Below, piece by piece: positions 54,694 through 64,000 of a stretch of DNA of 64,000 nucleotides. The stretch is from Cercis canadensis (taxonomy: Eukaryota > Streptophyta > Magnoliopsida > Fabales > Fabaceae): the NCBI GenBank assembly GCA_003255065.1, contig QAOA01003202.1, positions 219,791-283,790 on the forward strand, read 5' to 3'. A program made the position numbers and the translations under genes. The notes beneath the pieces are model-generated. The model was given only the letters and a program-made list of their open reading frames with translations, was not told the DNA's origin and did no database searches. Numbering within the stretch: the first letter of the stretch is position 1; each line of letters opens with the position of its first letter.

Positions 54694-56437
54694 CTCCTCC
54701 TCACGATTTTTCATGGAGACTCCTAGTTTGACTCTTAAATCTTCAAACCTTCTAGCTGCAAGTAACTTGGTCATGATGTTTGCAAGTTGATTTTCTGAGC
54801 TACAATGAATCAGCTGCACTTCACCTTCTTTTTCAGCTTGCCTGATGGCATGAAACCTAACATTTATATGCTTGGTACGCCCATGCTGCACTGGATTTTT
54901 AGTCATTGAAATGGCTGATTTATTGTCAACTTGAATGACAGTAGCTTCCTGTTGAGCTTGAAATAAATCTGCCAAAATTTTCCTTAACCAAATAGCTTGG
55001 TTTGTAGCAGCAGAAGCAGCCATATACTCAGCTTCTACAATTGACTGAGCAATGACATCCTGCTTCCTTGACACCCATGAAAATACTCCTGAACCCATAG
55101 AAAACACATAGCCAGTGGTGCTTTTCATGTCATCAAGGCATCCTGCCCAATCACTATCAGAAAATCCTTGCAACTTTCCATTTTCTACTGTTGTATACCA
55201 AATTCCAGAGTCATAGGTACCTTTGACATACCTTAAGACTCTTTTAGCTGCCCTTAAATGAACTTGACCAGGTGATTGCATATACCTAGACAACATACTT
55301 GCTGCAAACATGATATCTGGTCTGGAAGCAATCAAATACAAGAGGCTTCCCACCAAGCTTCTATATTGGCTAGGATTCACATCATCACCCTTTTCTTCCT
55401 TTAACAATTTTACATTTTGAACCAAAGGGGTAGCAACAAGTTTACACCTTTCCATATTAAACTTCTTCAACAAATCAAGTGCATACTTTCTTTGGGAAAT
55501 AAAGATACTAGAAGATGATTGGCTAATCTCCATCCCAAGAAAGTAAGTCATGTGCCCCAAGTCTGACATTTCAAATACAGCCTTCATTTCCTTCTTGAAA
55601 TCAGAAATTAACTTTGAATTACTTCCAATTACCAGTATATCATCAACATAAATAGATAAAATTAACACTTCTCCATCTTTCATCTTTTTAACATAAAGAG
55701 TAGCTTCATTTTCACTTCTTCTAAAACCATATTGCAGCAGGTGTGAATCTATTTTGCTATACCAGGCTCTAGGAGCTTGTTTCAGGCCATACAAAGCCTT
55801 TTGTAGCCTGTAAACCTTATTCTCCATCCCTGAAATCTGAAACCCTTCTGGTTGCTCAACAAACAATTCTTCATTTAGTTCACCATTCAGGAATGCTGAC
55901 TTTACATCCAAGTGATACACTTCCCATTTCAATTGAGCAGCCAATGCTAACAGCAGCCTTATAGTTTCATGCCTTGCAACTGGTGCAAACGTATCACCAT
56001 AATCTACACCAGCTTGCTGTGAATATCCCTTAACAACAAGTCTAGCTTTATGCTTGTATATAGAGCCATCAGGATTCAACTTTGTCCTGAAAATCCACTT
56101 TACTCCTATCACATTTTTTGATTTAGGTCTGTCCACAAGCTGCCAAGTCTTATTTTTATCTATCATATCAATCTCCTCCTGCATTGCCAATCTCCATTCT
56201 TCATGCTTTACTGCTTCATCAAAGGAGGAAGGCTCCAAAGCCACATAGTTGCATTTCTCATATATCTCAGACAATGATTTTGTCTTAAGAATAGGAGAAT
56301 TAGGAAGAGAATCAATAGCTTTATCAGAATTTGTTCTAGAGGTCAAAACCGATAATTGTGGTGAACTAGATTGTTCTTCAGTTTTCTGCAAGAAAACTGA
56401 ATCCTTTTCAACAAGACCTCTATCCCAATTCCAGTGT
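54688..56437 (-). CDS. Copia reverse transcriptase and RNase H
   Basis: One open frame of more than 567 codons. The RVT_2 domain starts with EEWRLAMQEEIDMIDKNKTW and GVKWIFRTKLNPDGS; then YHLDVKSAFLNGELNEELFV, LYGLKQAPRAWYSKID, catalytic ILSIYVDDILVIGS. The RNase H region has RAAKRVLRYVKGT, GFSDSDWAGC, VEAEYMAASAAT and a DNKSAI site. The 5' end of this frame is cut by the CACTA insertion at 56,440 and is continuous with the part beyond 60,687 if the CACTA and one target copy are removed. Confidence 0.93.
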
Positions 56438-56440
56438 AGA

Positions 56441-56815
56441 CACTACAACAAATTTCCTGGATTCCAACGGAATTTTTCCGTTGGAATTTTGCCAATTCCG
56501 TTGGAATTCTGGATTCCAACGGAATCCGTGTCGTTAAAAATTGCCTGTTGGAATTGCGTAATTCCTACGGAAATTCCAATGAAATTTTACCGTGGGAAAA
56601 CTTTTTTGACAAAAAAATTCTGACAACAAATTCCAACGAAAATTTCAATGGTAAATTTCCGTTGGAATTATTTTAAAAAATTCTAACGGAAAATACTGTT
56701 GGAATTTTTAATATATTTTAAAAAATATTTTTTGAAAAAAATAAAAAATTATTTTTTAATTTTGGTTTTTGAAATTCCAACATAATAGAATTTTCGTTGG
56801 AATTTTTTTTTTTTT
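56441..56815. repeat. Left subterminal repeats of the CACTA element
   Basis: At least ten copies of TTCCAACGGAA, TTCCGTTGGAA and close variants in both orientations. These are the usual transposase-binding-type repeats of CACTA elements. Confidence 0.88.
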
Positions 56816-57054
56816 TGTAAATTCCTGAATAATACATAGTTCTTTGTTTCTTTCTCTTATATACCAAAAGAAGTACATTTAAATGAAAATCCTTTAGATC
56901 ATATACATGTAAAATGTAAATAAAGATATATTTGAAGTGAATAAATTTATTATTGATGAAGATATTTGACAAGTTACATTACAAAGAATTAATTAAATAA
57001 AAAGAATCAACAACCCACAACAAAATGTCTGCACTTGCACTGTAGAGTAATGAT

Positions 57055-57215
57055 ATTTACAATTTTTTTGCCACAACATTGTACAAATTGTACTGTGTAG
57101 CAGAATATCCATGCTTGTTCTCGTAAGTCCTAGAAGGAACACATTTGCACTCCTCGCAACATATTGCACAGTACTTCAAGCACCTATCTTGAACTCCTGC
57201 CTTGGAGCACCTGTC
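57055..57215 (-). pseudogene. GASA/snakin gene fragment captured in the CACTA element
   Basis: Reads [20 protein letters not shown] then [15 protein letters not shown] after an AG acceptor-like site. This is the Cys-rich core of gibberellin-regulated GASA peptides (normally 12 Cys over about 60 residues). The signal-peptide exon and the final CPCYRD block are missing, and the frame after NKH is unrelated. It is a non-functional single-exon fragment. GASA peptides are small secreted regulators. Confidence 0.85.
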
Positions 57216-57259
57216 CAGTATAACAATGACAATAATGAAGCTAAAGGCTTTTAACATAA

Positions 57260-57911
57260 CAGCCTAAAAGGTTTCCTTTGAGCAGAATCAACACCTTAAT
57301 GCATTAATTCTCTTGCCATAAGCATAGGTGATATGAATTTTGTAGTCAACCAATTTGTAGGACAATCTTTACATATGTCATAGGCCAAATCCCAAATCAG
57401 CACCAGGTAAAAAACAAAAAAAAAAAAAAAAAAAGATTTACAAGGCAGAGCTAGTGCAAACATAAATGAATGTGTCAAAATGTACTAAAGGCAATATGTA
57501 ATCTTCTAATAATTGCCCAAAAAAGCAAGAATTTCATAGCAGAGAATCTCATTACTTTCTCGTGTGGTTGTGATTGAAAAATCTTGTTCAACTAATCACT
57601 TTCACCAGCTTATGATGACTGGTGCCACTCATTTCCTATTTCTCATTTTCTCTCTCTTTGGTCCCTTGAACTGATGAATCAAACTGACTCACACACATGC
57701 ACCTAGGCACATTGATCCAATGGTTTTCTCATCCAACTTTATATGAAAGTAAAAGGACATCAAATATAACCAAAGACCATTGGCATAACAACTACCAATC
57801 CTTTACAGACAGAGGAGCAGAATACAAGCCACAAGGACAAATAGCGGATAAATTACTGGTGTAACCTTGAAAATTATACTATAATTACTTAAAGAAGTAA
57901 AGAAGCACAAA
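57260..57911. other. CACTA interior, no gene recognised
   Basis: AT-rich, with an A run at 57,417-57,434. No family signal is seen before the N run. Confidence 0.5.
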
Positions 57912-58360
57912 NNNNNNNNNNNNNNNNNNNNNNNNNNNNNNNNNNNNNNNNNNNNNNNNNNNNNNNNNNNNNNNNNNNNNNNNNNNNNNNNNNNNNNNNN
58001 NNNNNNNNNNNNNNNNNNNNNNNNNNNNNNNNNNNNNNNNNNNNNNNNNNNNNNNNNNNNNNNNNNNNNNNNNNNNNNNNNNNNNNNNNNNNNNNNNNNN
58101 NNNNNNNNNNNNNNNNNNNNNNNNNNNNNNNNNNNNNNNNNNNNNNNNNNNNNNNNNNNNNNNNNNNNNNNNNNNNNNNNNNNNNNNNNNNNNNNNNNNN
58201 NNNNNNNNNNNNNNNNNNNNNNNNNNNNNNNNNNNNNNNNNNNNNNNNNNNNNNNNNNNNNNNNNNNNNNNNNNNNNNNNNNNNNNNNNNNNNNNNNNNN
58301 NNNNNNNNNNNNNNNNNNNNNNNNNNNNNNNNNNNNNNNNNNNNNNNNNNNNNNNNNNNN
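57912..58360. other. 449-bp run of N (assembly gap)
   Basis: All bases are N. Any reading frame drawn across it is meaningless. It abuts the left arm of a large palindrome exactly. Confidence 0.99.
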
Positions 58361-58401
58361 GACTGCGTCTGCATGCATGTTAAATAGGTCAACAAACTAA
58401 G

Positions 58402-58467
<66 letters not shown>

Positions 58468-58486
58468 TATATATATATATATACAG

Positions 58487-58517
<31 letters not shown>

Positions 58518-58558
58518 CTTAGTTTGTTGACCTATTTAACATGCATGCAGACGCAGTC
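58361..58558. repeat. 198-bp palindrome: 46-bp perfect arms around (TA)n
   Basis: The left arm (58,361-58,406, GACTGCGTCTGCATGCATGT onward) is the exact inverse of the right arm (58,513-58,558). The centre is about 106 bp of (TA)n with two CAG interruptions. Such a structure can form a hairpin. Because it starts at the N run, it may be a real fold-back or an assembly artefact. Confidence 0.9.
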
Positions 58559-59010
58559 CAATGAATGAATATCCCCTTAATTTGTACTTAAAAACAATCC
58601 TTTATTTGTTTTCTATTCTATGTGTTGTGTGTTGTATTGTGTTAGCCACCGCTCCAGCCGGCGAGTAGCTGAGTACAAGGTCATTATAGACAAGAAAATA
58701 AAGGGATTTACGAAGTAGCCAACTGGCAGTACCATCTCCACTTGCAACCTAATTTTCTGGGAATATGTTAGAGACAAGAAAATAATTGGGGGTCATTAGA
58801 GACAACAACTTTGCTGAAGCACAACCTGCATTATTGACAGAAATATCTTAAAGCAAGGAGATTGACTTGTCGTTTACCTAAGCCCATGAAACAAGTCTGT
58901 ATATGATGAATAGAATAAAGTGAATAATCCATCATATCAAGAAAATCAAGAAACGAATTTGATTATCATAACCATGCAGAAAAAATTATCTTAAGGAAGG
59001 GATGCACTTA
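58559..59010. other. CACTA interior between palindrome and PPR fragment
   Basis: No gene was recognised. A short GC-richer patch (CCACCGCTCCAGCCGGCGAG) lies at about 58,647. Confidence 0.45.
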
Positions 59011-59665
59011 CTAATTTTGATTTGGATAGCAAGAATAAAGGGATTGTGAAATAACAAGTGAACTACAAGCTGGAAGCACACTCACAAGTGATACTTTGTT
59101 GGGTTTCATTCCAGCCTTCACTTGCATCTCATGCAGAAGAGCCAATGCTTCATCAGGTGCTCCATTCTTTGCATAACCATTAATCATTGCCGTCCATACA
59201 TATATGTTTCTGCACTTCATTTGTTCAAATACCCGTCTGCTAAGAATGACTTTGTTACTTCTTGAATACATATCTATCAAAGACCCCATATGAACATCTG
59301 AACCCATCTTCAAATCCAATCCAATCCATTTTTCACAAAATAACAATGAAGCTCCCTCCCATAATCCAATTCCCCATCATTACTATAACACATAGGCAGT
59401 AGAGTTGCAACTGTAAAAGCATCAGACTTAAATCCATCAGCTTGCATTTTTCTAAAAAGTTGCCATAAATCCAAATTGGGAATACAATCTCCCTTAGCAG
59501 CGTATCCAGCAATAATAACATTCCACAAACCGACATTCTTGTGAGGCATTTCATCGAACAGCTTCCAGGTTTCCCCTAATTCTCCACATTTACAGTACAT
59601 TGACATCACAGAATTGGCAACCACTAAATCAGAGATAAACCCAATTCTTATACTCTTCCCCCTAA
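59011..59665 (-). pseudogene. PPR gene fragment captured in the CACTA element
   Basis: About 200 residues of a PLS-type pentatricopeptide protein. Visible repeats: VANSVMSMYCKCGELGETWK with LFDEMPHKNVGLWNVIIAGY; LFRKMQADGFKSDAFTVATL; GRELHCYFVKNGLD; then, in a shifted frame, HMGSLIDMYSRSNKVILSRR, VFEQMKCRNIYVWTAMINGY and MKPNKVSLVSVLPACSSL. The shift comes from an extra GGATT in a GGATTGGATTGGATT run near 59,326. PPR proteins bind organellar RNA; this piece lacks both gene ends. Confidence 0.88.
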
Positions 59666-59751
59666 TGTGTTTAGTGTTTATGCATTAATACAAAACTGAG
59701 TCATTAGGTCCAAATTATACGTATGATAATGGAGGGGCAGCTTCAACAAGT

Positions 59752-60296
59752 CTAAGCCCACCATGGAGCTTCACCTGTTCTGAAATCTATTTCAACCCAT
59801 GGAACAAACACCACCTTCCCATCATCTAAATTAACATCACAATGGGCCAATGCCAGAGACTGTCCAATAAACAAGAATTAAACATTCATCAATGGATCAA
59901 ATTTCCAAAGAACCCAATCAAAACAAGTTGGATGCCATGACTCCAAAACACTAGCATCAAAACGATTATAAATCTTAATATCCCTCTAGAATGTTGGGTG
60001 ATATTCGGGGAATCATCAAGTTACATACATGACAAAGTGAATCAGAAAAATTTTCAGAGTTATAAAGAACTAATGACAAAGGAAAAGTACGTTGAGGTTT
60101 TCGTTTTGCTTACCAAAGGAGCAGGTCCTCTCACAACTCTTCCTTGGTCATTGTACCGGGATCCATGATAGGGGCAAATGAATTTGTTCTCAGCCGTATT
60201 CCATGGCACAACACACCCAAGGTGCGTGCACACAGCATTAATCCCATATGTCGCAAGTGTTCTGTCTTTCTCCACAACAAGATAGGTAGAAATGTC
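59752..60296 (-). pseudogene. petC: petC (Rieske Fe-S protein) fragment captured in the CACTA element
   Basis: Two exons of the nuclear gene for the cytochrome b6f Rieske protein, with intron kept. Exon about 60,296-60,114: [40 protein letters not shown], then [18 protein letters not shown] and a GT donor. Exon 59,859-59,752: [35 protein letters not shown] and stop. Box I CTHLGC is intact; box II reads CPYHGS in place of CPCHGS, losing the disulfide Cys. The transit peptide and membrane helix exons are absent. Capture was at the DNA level because the intron is present. Confidence 0.93.
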
Positions 60297-60369
60297 AAAT
60301 GCGAATCGTTCCCCTCTGATTTCTGAGTCGAAGAAGAGTCGAGGAGGAGGAGAAGTTAGGGATTTGAGG

Positions 60370-60686
60370 AAGTGAAAATATTCTACAAAATTCCAACGGT
60401 AATAAAATGAAAATTACCATTGGAAATACCGTTGGAGTTAATAAGAAAAATTAAAAAAAAAAATTCTAACTGTATATTCTATTAGAATATTCTGTTGGAA
60501 TGCTTTAAAAAAAAATTTAGACATCTTCAACAGAAATTCTGACGGAAAATTCCAACGGTAATGTAATTCCATTGGAATTACCATTGGAATTTTAACAAAA
60601 TTTTATCCGTGGGAATTACAGTTGGAATTTTTCAGAAATTCCAACGGTATTTTGTTCCGTTGGAAAACTGGCTTTTTCTTGTAGTG
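60370..60686. repeat. Right subterminal repeats of the CACTA element
   Basis: Repeats of AATTCCAACGGTA, TTCCGTTGGAA and TTACCATTGGAA in both orientations, ending at GTAGTG. They mirror the left end. Confidence 0.88.
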
Positions 60687-62930
60687 AGAGACTCATCAAT
60701 CACTACATCCCTGCTCACACAAACTTTCTGACTCTTCATATTATAAATCCTGTATCCCTTTGACATAGATGAATAACCTAAGAAAATTCCCACTTCAGCC
60801 TTCTGATCTAGCTTGCTTCTCTTTGTAGAGGGCACAGCAAATTGAACCAAATGTCCTTAGGTGTTTGGCTGTTGGCCTTATCCCTGACCAAGCTTCTACT
60901 GGAGTCTTCCCATCTACTGACCTTGTAGGTAGCCTATTGAGTAAATACACTGATGTATGAACAGCTTCTGCCCAGAAACTCAAAGGCAAGTTCTTTTCTG
61001 CCATCATGCACCTTGCCATTTCCACAACTGTTCTGTTCTTCCTTTCTGAAACACCATTCTGCTGTGGTGAATAGCTCACTGTCAATTGATGACCAACACC
61101 CAAATCTGCACAAAACTTCTCAAATTCATGAGAAGTATACTCCTTCCCATTATCAGACCTTAAAGCCTTCAACTTGCATCCACTTTGAGTCTCAACCATA
61201 GCCTTGAACCTTTTAAACACAGAAAAGACATCCCCTTTGCTTCTCAAGAAATATACCCAACACATTCTAGTAAAATCATCAATAAATAGCACAAAATACT
61301 TATTTTTACTTAAGGATTCTGTGCTCATTGGTCCACAAACATCAGTGTGCACCAATTTTAATTTTTCTTTAGATCTCCAAGTTGCACTTGCTGGAAATGC
61401 TTGTCTATGCATTTTTCCAAATTGACAGGAACCACACACGTCACTGGTCACTTGAATCTCAGGTAGGTCCCTTGTTAAACCATTTATTTGCATATATCTC
61501 AAAGCAGCCAAATTAAAATGCCCATACCTTCTGTGCCATATAGCAGACTCATCTCCCTTTACAAAATTAACACTATCTCCCACAATATTCCAATTTAGAG
61601 GAAAGGCTTTATCAATCATAGTCACTTTAGCAATCAAGCATTCATAGGGATCATAAATATAACAGAATTCACCCTTAAACAATAGTGAGTATCCATTTGC
61701 AAGCATTTGTGCTACACTTAATAAATTCTGAGCTAAACAAGGTATAAATAGCACATCATGAATATATTTAGTACCTTGCTTAGTATTCACTGCCACTGAG
61801 CCTTTCCCTTCAGCCTGAACTACTTGTCCATTTCCAAGTTTTACTCTTGTTTTCACAAACCTATCCAAATTAGAGAAAATGTGCTCATCTTTAGACATGT
61901 GACCGGTGCAGCCACTATCAATGAACCAGGTTTGCTTGTAGAAGTTCTGTGTTTCTTGGAAAGCCATGAACAAACTGGCAGTTTCCTTCTCCTGCTCATC
62001 TGTAAAATTTGCTTGCTGTGTGGACTGACCCTGAGACTGATTCTGCTTGGTCCTGCAATTCTTTTCTATGTGACCAAGTTTTTTGCAAAACCTGCATTCT
62101 ATTTGAGGCTTCCCTTTGTACCAGCAATCCTTCTCCAAATGATTGGTTCTCTGACAAGTATTACATGGTGGAAACTTGCCCCTTTTTTCAGATTCCTTAG
62201 ACCCCATAGCTCCTTTTCCTTTACCACCCTTGGTTGATAAAGGCTTTTTTGAGTCTTTAGCAGGCTGCTTCCCTTTGTGCCTGGCTTGGAATGCCCCTTC
62301 AGATACTTCTTCCTCCCTTATAATTGTTCTCTGCTCCTGTGCTTGCAATTTACTAATCAGTTCAGCAATAGTTAAAGTCTTAAGATCACAAGATTCCTCA
62401 ATGGCTGAAATCTTGGACTCAAATCTTGTTGGCAGACTGATCAATATTTTTTCCACTACCTTACTATCTTCAAAAGTCTCTCCAAACAACCTTATCTTAT
62501 TTACAAGCTCCATGAGCTTAGCAGAATAATCATTCACAGTTTCACCTTCCTTCATTCTTAGCATTTCAAAATTTCGTTTCAGAGTTAAGAGTTTAACAGC
62601 CCTTACTCTGTCACTTCCTTCAAATTCTGCTCTTAGTTTTTCCCATGCTTCCTTTGGACTCTCACATGCCATTATTCTGGTGAAGATTACATCTGATAGT
62701 GCTGAATGAATACAGGTGAGAGCCCTTGGCTTTTTTGCTTTCTGTTCTTCATAATTTTTTATCTGAGCCATTGTTGGATCTGGTCCCAAAGGTGGAGGAT
62801 CTGCTCCTTTTTCCACTGCCTCCCACAGATTCAAAGCCTTGAGGTATGCCTTCATTTTTATCACCCATATGTGATAGTTTTCCCCCATAAACATTGGAGG
62901 ACCTGTCCCTAGGACGTTGCTAGAAGCCAT
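60687..62930 (-). pseudogene. Copia gag, protease and integrase
   Basis: The ATG at 62,930 starts MASSNVLGTGPPMF. UBN2/gag block: YHIWVIKMKAYLKALNLWEA and EAWEKLRAEFEGSDRVRAVK. Two CX2CX4HX4C knuckles: CNTCQRTNHLEKDC and CRFCKKLGHIEKNC. Protease: WFIDSGCTGHMS. Integrase zinc region: HRRYGHF...CGSCQFGK. Core with HTDVCGPM, FIDDFTR, LRSDNGKEY and HQLTVSYSPQQNGVSERKNR. The frame shifts near 60,840 and resumes QKAEVGIFLGYSSMSKGYRI up to the CACTA insertion at 60,686. Apart from this shift it is open. Confidence 0.92.
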
Positions 62931-63010
62931 CTCACTCTCCCTCACACAGTGTTTGATCTCTCACCTCACAAACACTCTCAGAATTTTCTTCACAGATCCC
63001 TCAAGATGAC

Positions 63011-63023
63011 AGCTCTGATACCA
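63011..63023 (-). promoter_or_regulatory. Copia primer-binding site (initiator-tRNA-Met type)
   Basis: The minus strand reads TGGTATCAGAGCT two bases inside the 5' LTR. This is the standard complement of the 3' end of plant initiator tRNA-Met used to prime reverse transcription. Confidence 0.92.
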
Positions 63024-63025
63024 TT

Positions 63026-63311
63026 TGTTAGTTTGTTTGAACCTTAGAATAGAAGCAGCACACGTTTTTGGTTTTTTGAGTAATAACTTCCCTCTATTCT
63101 CATTGATACTTGCTGATACATATACACAAAGGACATGATTCCATGGTTTAAGGAGGGCCATACCTATTACAACATACCCTTAACAACTATTACAAAAAAT
63201 CTTTCCATAAAACAAGGACATCCATTCCTTTTAACTAACCCTCCACAGTAACATATACCATTACAAAATATTAACTAACTTAGGTGTATCTAGAAAAATA
63301 TGATTTCAACA
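63026..63311 (-). repeat. Copia 5' LTR (right copy)
   Basis: 286 bp, matching 54,408-54,693 with about six substitutions by eye. It is followed by the second GTAAG. Confidence 0.95.
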
Positions 63312-63573
63312 GTAAGCAACATACATGTTACTTTGTATTGTGGTGTTTCTTGAGATTTTCCCTGTCAAATAATATTCAATGTAATTCTGTGTAGGCTCCA
63401 AAGCCATCTCCTGAACCGCATAAGTTAAGGGAGTGTTTGCCACTGATCCTTATTCTGCGAAACAAGCTCAAATATGCACTAGCATACAGTGAGGACGTTT
63501 CCATTCTGATGCAGCGACATGTTCTAGTTGATGCAAAAGTTAGAACTGATCAGAAATACCCTGCTGGATTTAG

Positions 63574-64000
63574 GTATATATGCACTCACTTTCGTACAAA
63601 TTATGACAGACCCTCATCACTAGATTATACTAGTGGCTTATTTCATAATTTTTGTTAGTTAACAACTAGTTCTATTATATTTGTGGCCTTCAGAATTCAG
63701 ATGTAGCTAAAGCTAAAGATTAAATATTCTTCAGTACTTAATAATTATATGCTAGTGAGAAGTGTAAAAATTAAGAAATTTATCTGTTTAGATAGTGGCA
63801 AATGACACGAGATTGAAATTTTGGGCAATTACAAAAGTTTCTTTGTTAAGAAATTTGGATGAGAAGAGAAAATGAGGAGAAAGAAAATAGAGAAATTTTT
63901 TTTTTTTTAATTTATGTTTGGAGGTGAAAATGAGAGGAGAGAAAATGAGAATGATATGAATTTGTCATTTGTCTTTTCTCCTAAGCCAACGGTGAGTTGT
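63574..64000. other. Intron or 3' flank of the RPS4 pseudogene
   Basis: It starts at a GT donor. It is AT-rich, with a GAGAAAATGAGGAGA-type purine tract at 63,855-63,950. No further RPS4 exon lies within the window. Confidence 0.5.

Larger units (their letters stand above)
56441..60686. mobile_element. Non-autonomous CACTA element carrying three host gene fragments
   Basis: The ends are CACTACAACAAATTT (left) and the inverse of CACTACAAGAAAAAG (right). The 3-bp target duplication AGA lies at 56,438-56,440 and 60,687-60,689. Both ends carry dense subterminal repeats of TTCCAACGGAA and its inverse. No transposase is seen. The interior holds fragments of GASA, PPR and petC genes, all on the minus strand, a 449-bp N run and a large AT palindrome. 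It is inserted into the Copia between its integrase and RT parts. The visible length is 4.25 kb, with the true length dependent on the gap. Confidence 0.93.
54408..63311 (-). mobile_element. Ty1/copia retrotransposon with 286-bp LTRs and TSD gtaag
   Basis: LTRs of 286 bp at both ends (TGTTAG...CAACA on the plus strand) differ at about six bases by eye. GTAAG flanks both ends. The polarity is minus. The iMet primer site TGGTATCAGAGCT lies two bases inside the right (5') LTR. Gag, protease and integrase lie at 62,930-60,687; RT and RNase H at 56,437-54,688. A CACTA element at 56,441-60,686 splits it. A frameshift near 60,840 is the other main defect. It sits in the intron of the RPS4 pseudogene. 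Confidence 0.95.
54326..63573 (+). pseudogene. RPS4: Ribosomal protein S4 (eS4) gene copy split by a Copia element
   Basis: eS4 is a small-subunit protein. The exon at 54,326-54,402, after acceptor ACAG, reads [20 protein letters not shown] then LGGAF, nearly the canonical N-terminus. The next exon at 63,395-63,573 continues [46 protein letters not shown] and YPAGF, then a GT donor. Between them lies the 8.9-kb Copia. The first exon has 77 nt and the next starts in phase 0, so one base is missing at the junction and the joined frame soon hits a stop. Several substitutions fall at positions normally invariant (SED for REV in the AY..ILMQ block; KKK for LKK). I therefore call it a pseudogene. 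Later exons, if any, lie beyond the window. Confidence 0.82.

Noticed and set aside
57803..58395. Long open frames across the N run
   Set aside because: They consist of unknown residues; no coding evidence.
59011..60296. Functional host PPR and petC genes
   Set aside because: Both are truncated, lack targeting exons, carry a frameshift or a lost cysteine, and lie between CACTA ends.
1..64000. tRNA or rRNA genes
   Set aside because: I looked for cloverleaf-like A/B boxes with acceptor stems and for conserved rRNA blocks and saw none beyond SINE-like fragments; a tRNAscan run would settle it.

Overview
The window is nuclear DNA of a flowering plant, most likely a woody eudicot. Genes have GT/AG introns. 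The families seen are plant ones: a SWEET sugar porter, a TAF15-type RanBP2/RRM protein, a GPI-type GH17 glucanase with an X8 domain, a cinnamoyl-CoA-reductase-like SDR, CC-NB-ARC-LRR resistance proteins, GASA, PPR and Rieske (petC) fragments. About half of the sequence is transposon. The assembly is draft quality: one 449-bp N run and six isolated single Ns, some of them flanked by duplicated contig ends.

Layout. 1-3079: decayed CACTA-like DNA transposon (subterminal repeats, telomere-like TTTAGGG repeats, transposase relics). 3081-3409: last two exons of a SWEET gene, cut by a contig join. 3.4-7.3 kb: no gene recognised. 7.36-19.56 kb: conserved gene block, all on the minus strand: TAF15b-like (6 exons), GH17-X8 (2 exons), CCR-like reductase (6 exons). 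From memory this is the order of Arabidopsis AT5G58470-58480-58490. 19.7-22.3 kb: AT-rich spacer with a fold-back element.

22.4-50.0 kb: a tandem duplication of an intronless CC-NB-ARC-LRR gene (895 and 900 aa, both open) with flanks. Each copy is followed on its 5' side by an array of promoter-like repeats that contain small relics of further, deleted NLR copies. The start of the second unit is split by an L1-type LINE (28,821-43,395, 16-bp target duplication). That LINE is itself split by a decayed Tat-lineage Ty3/gypsy element (about 33,255-42,218) carrying an antisense gene. A hAT element with an 8-bp duplication and a MULE-like piece sit in the second promoter array.

50.0-53.5 kb: a long-terminal-inverted-repeat DNA element interrupted by a gag-only LTR element (TSD acaag). 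53.6-64.0 kb: a four-level nest. A ribosomal protein S4 pseudogene has a young Copia element (54,408-63,311) in its intron. The Copia target duplication GTAAG is the RPS4 splice donor itself. Inside the Copia lies a CACTA element (56,441-60,686, TSD aga). Inside the CACTA lie fragments of three host genes: petC (two exons with intron), a PPR gene and a GASA gene, all in one orientation. This gene-carrying CACTA and its nesting are the most noteworthy content of the window.
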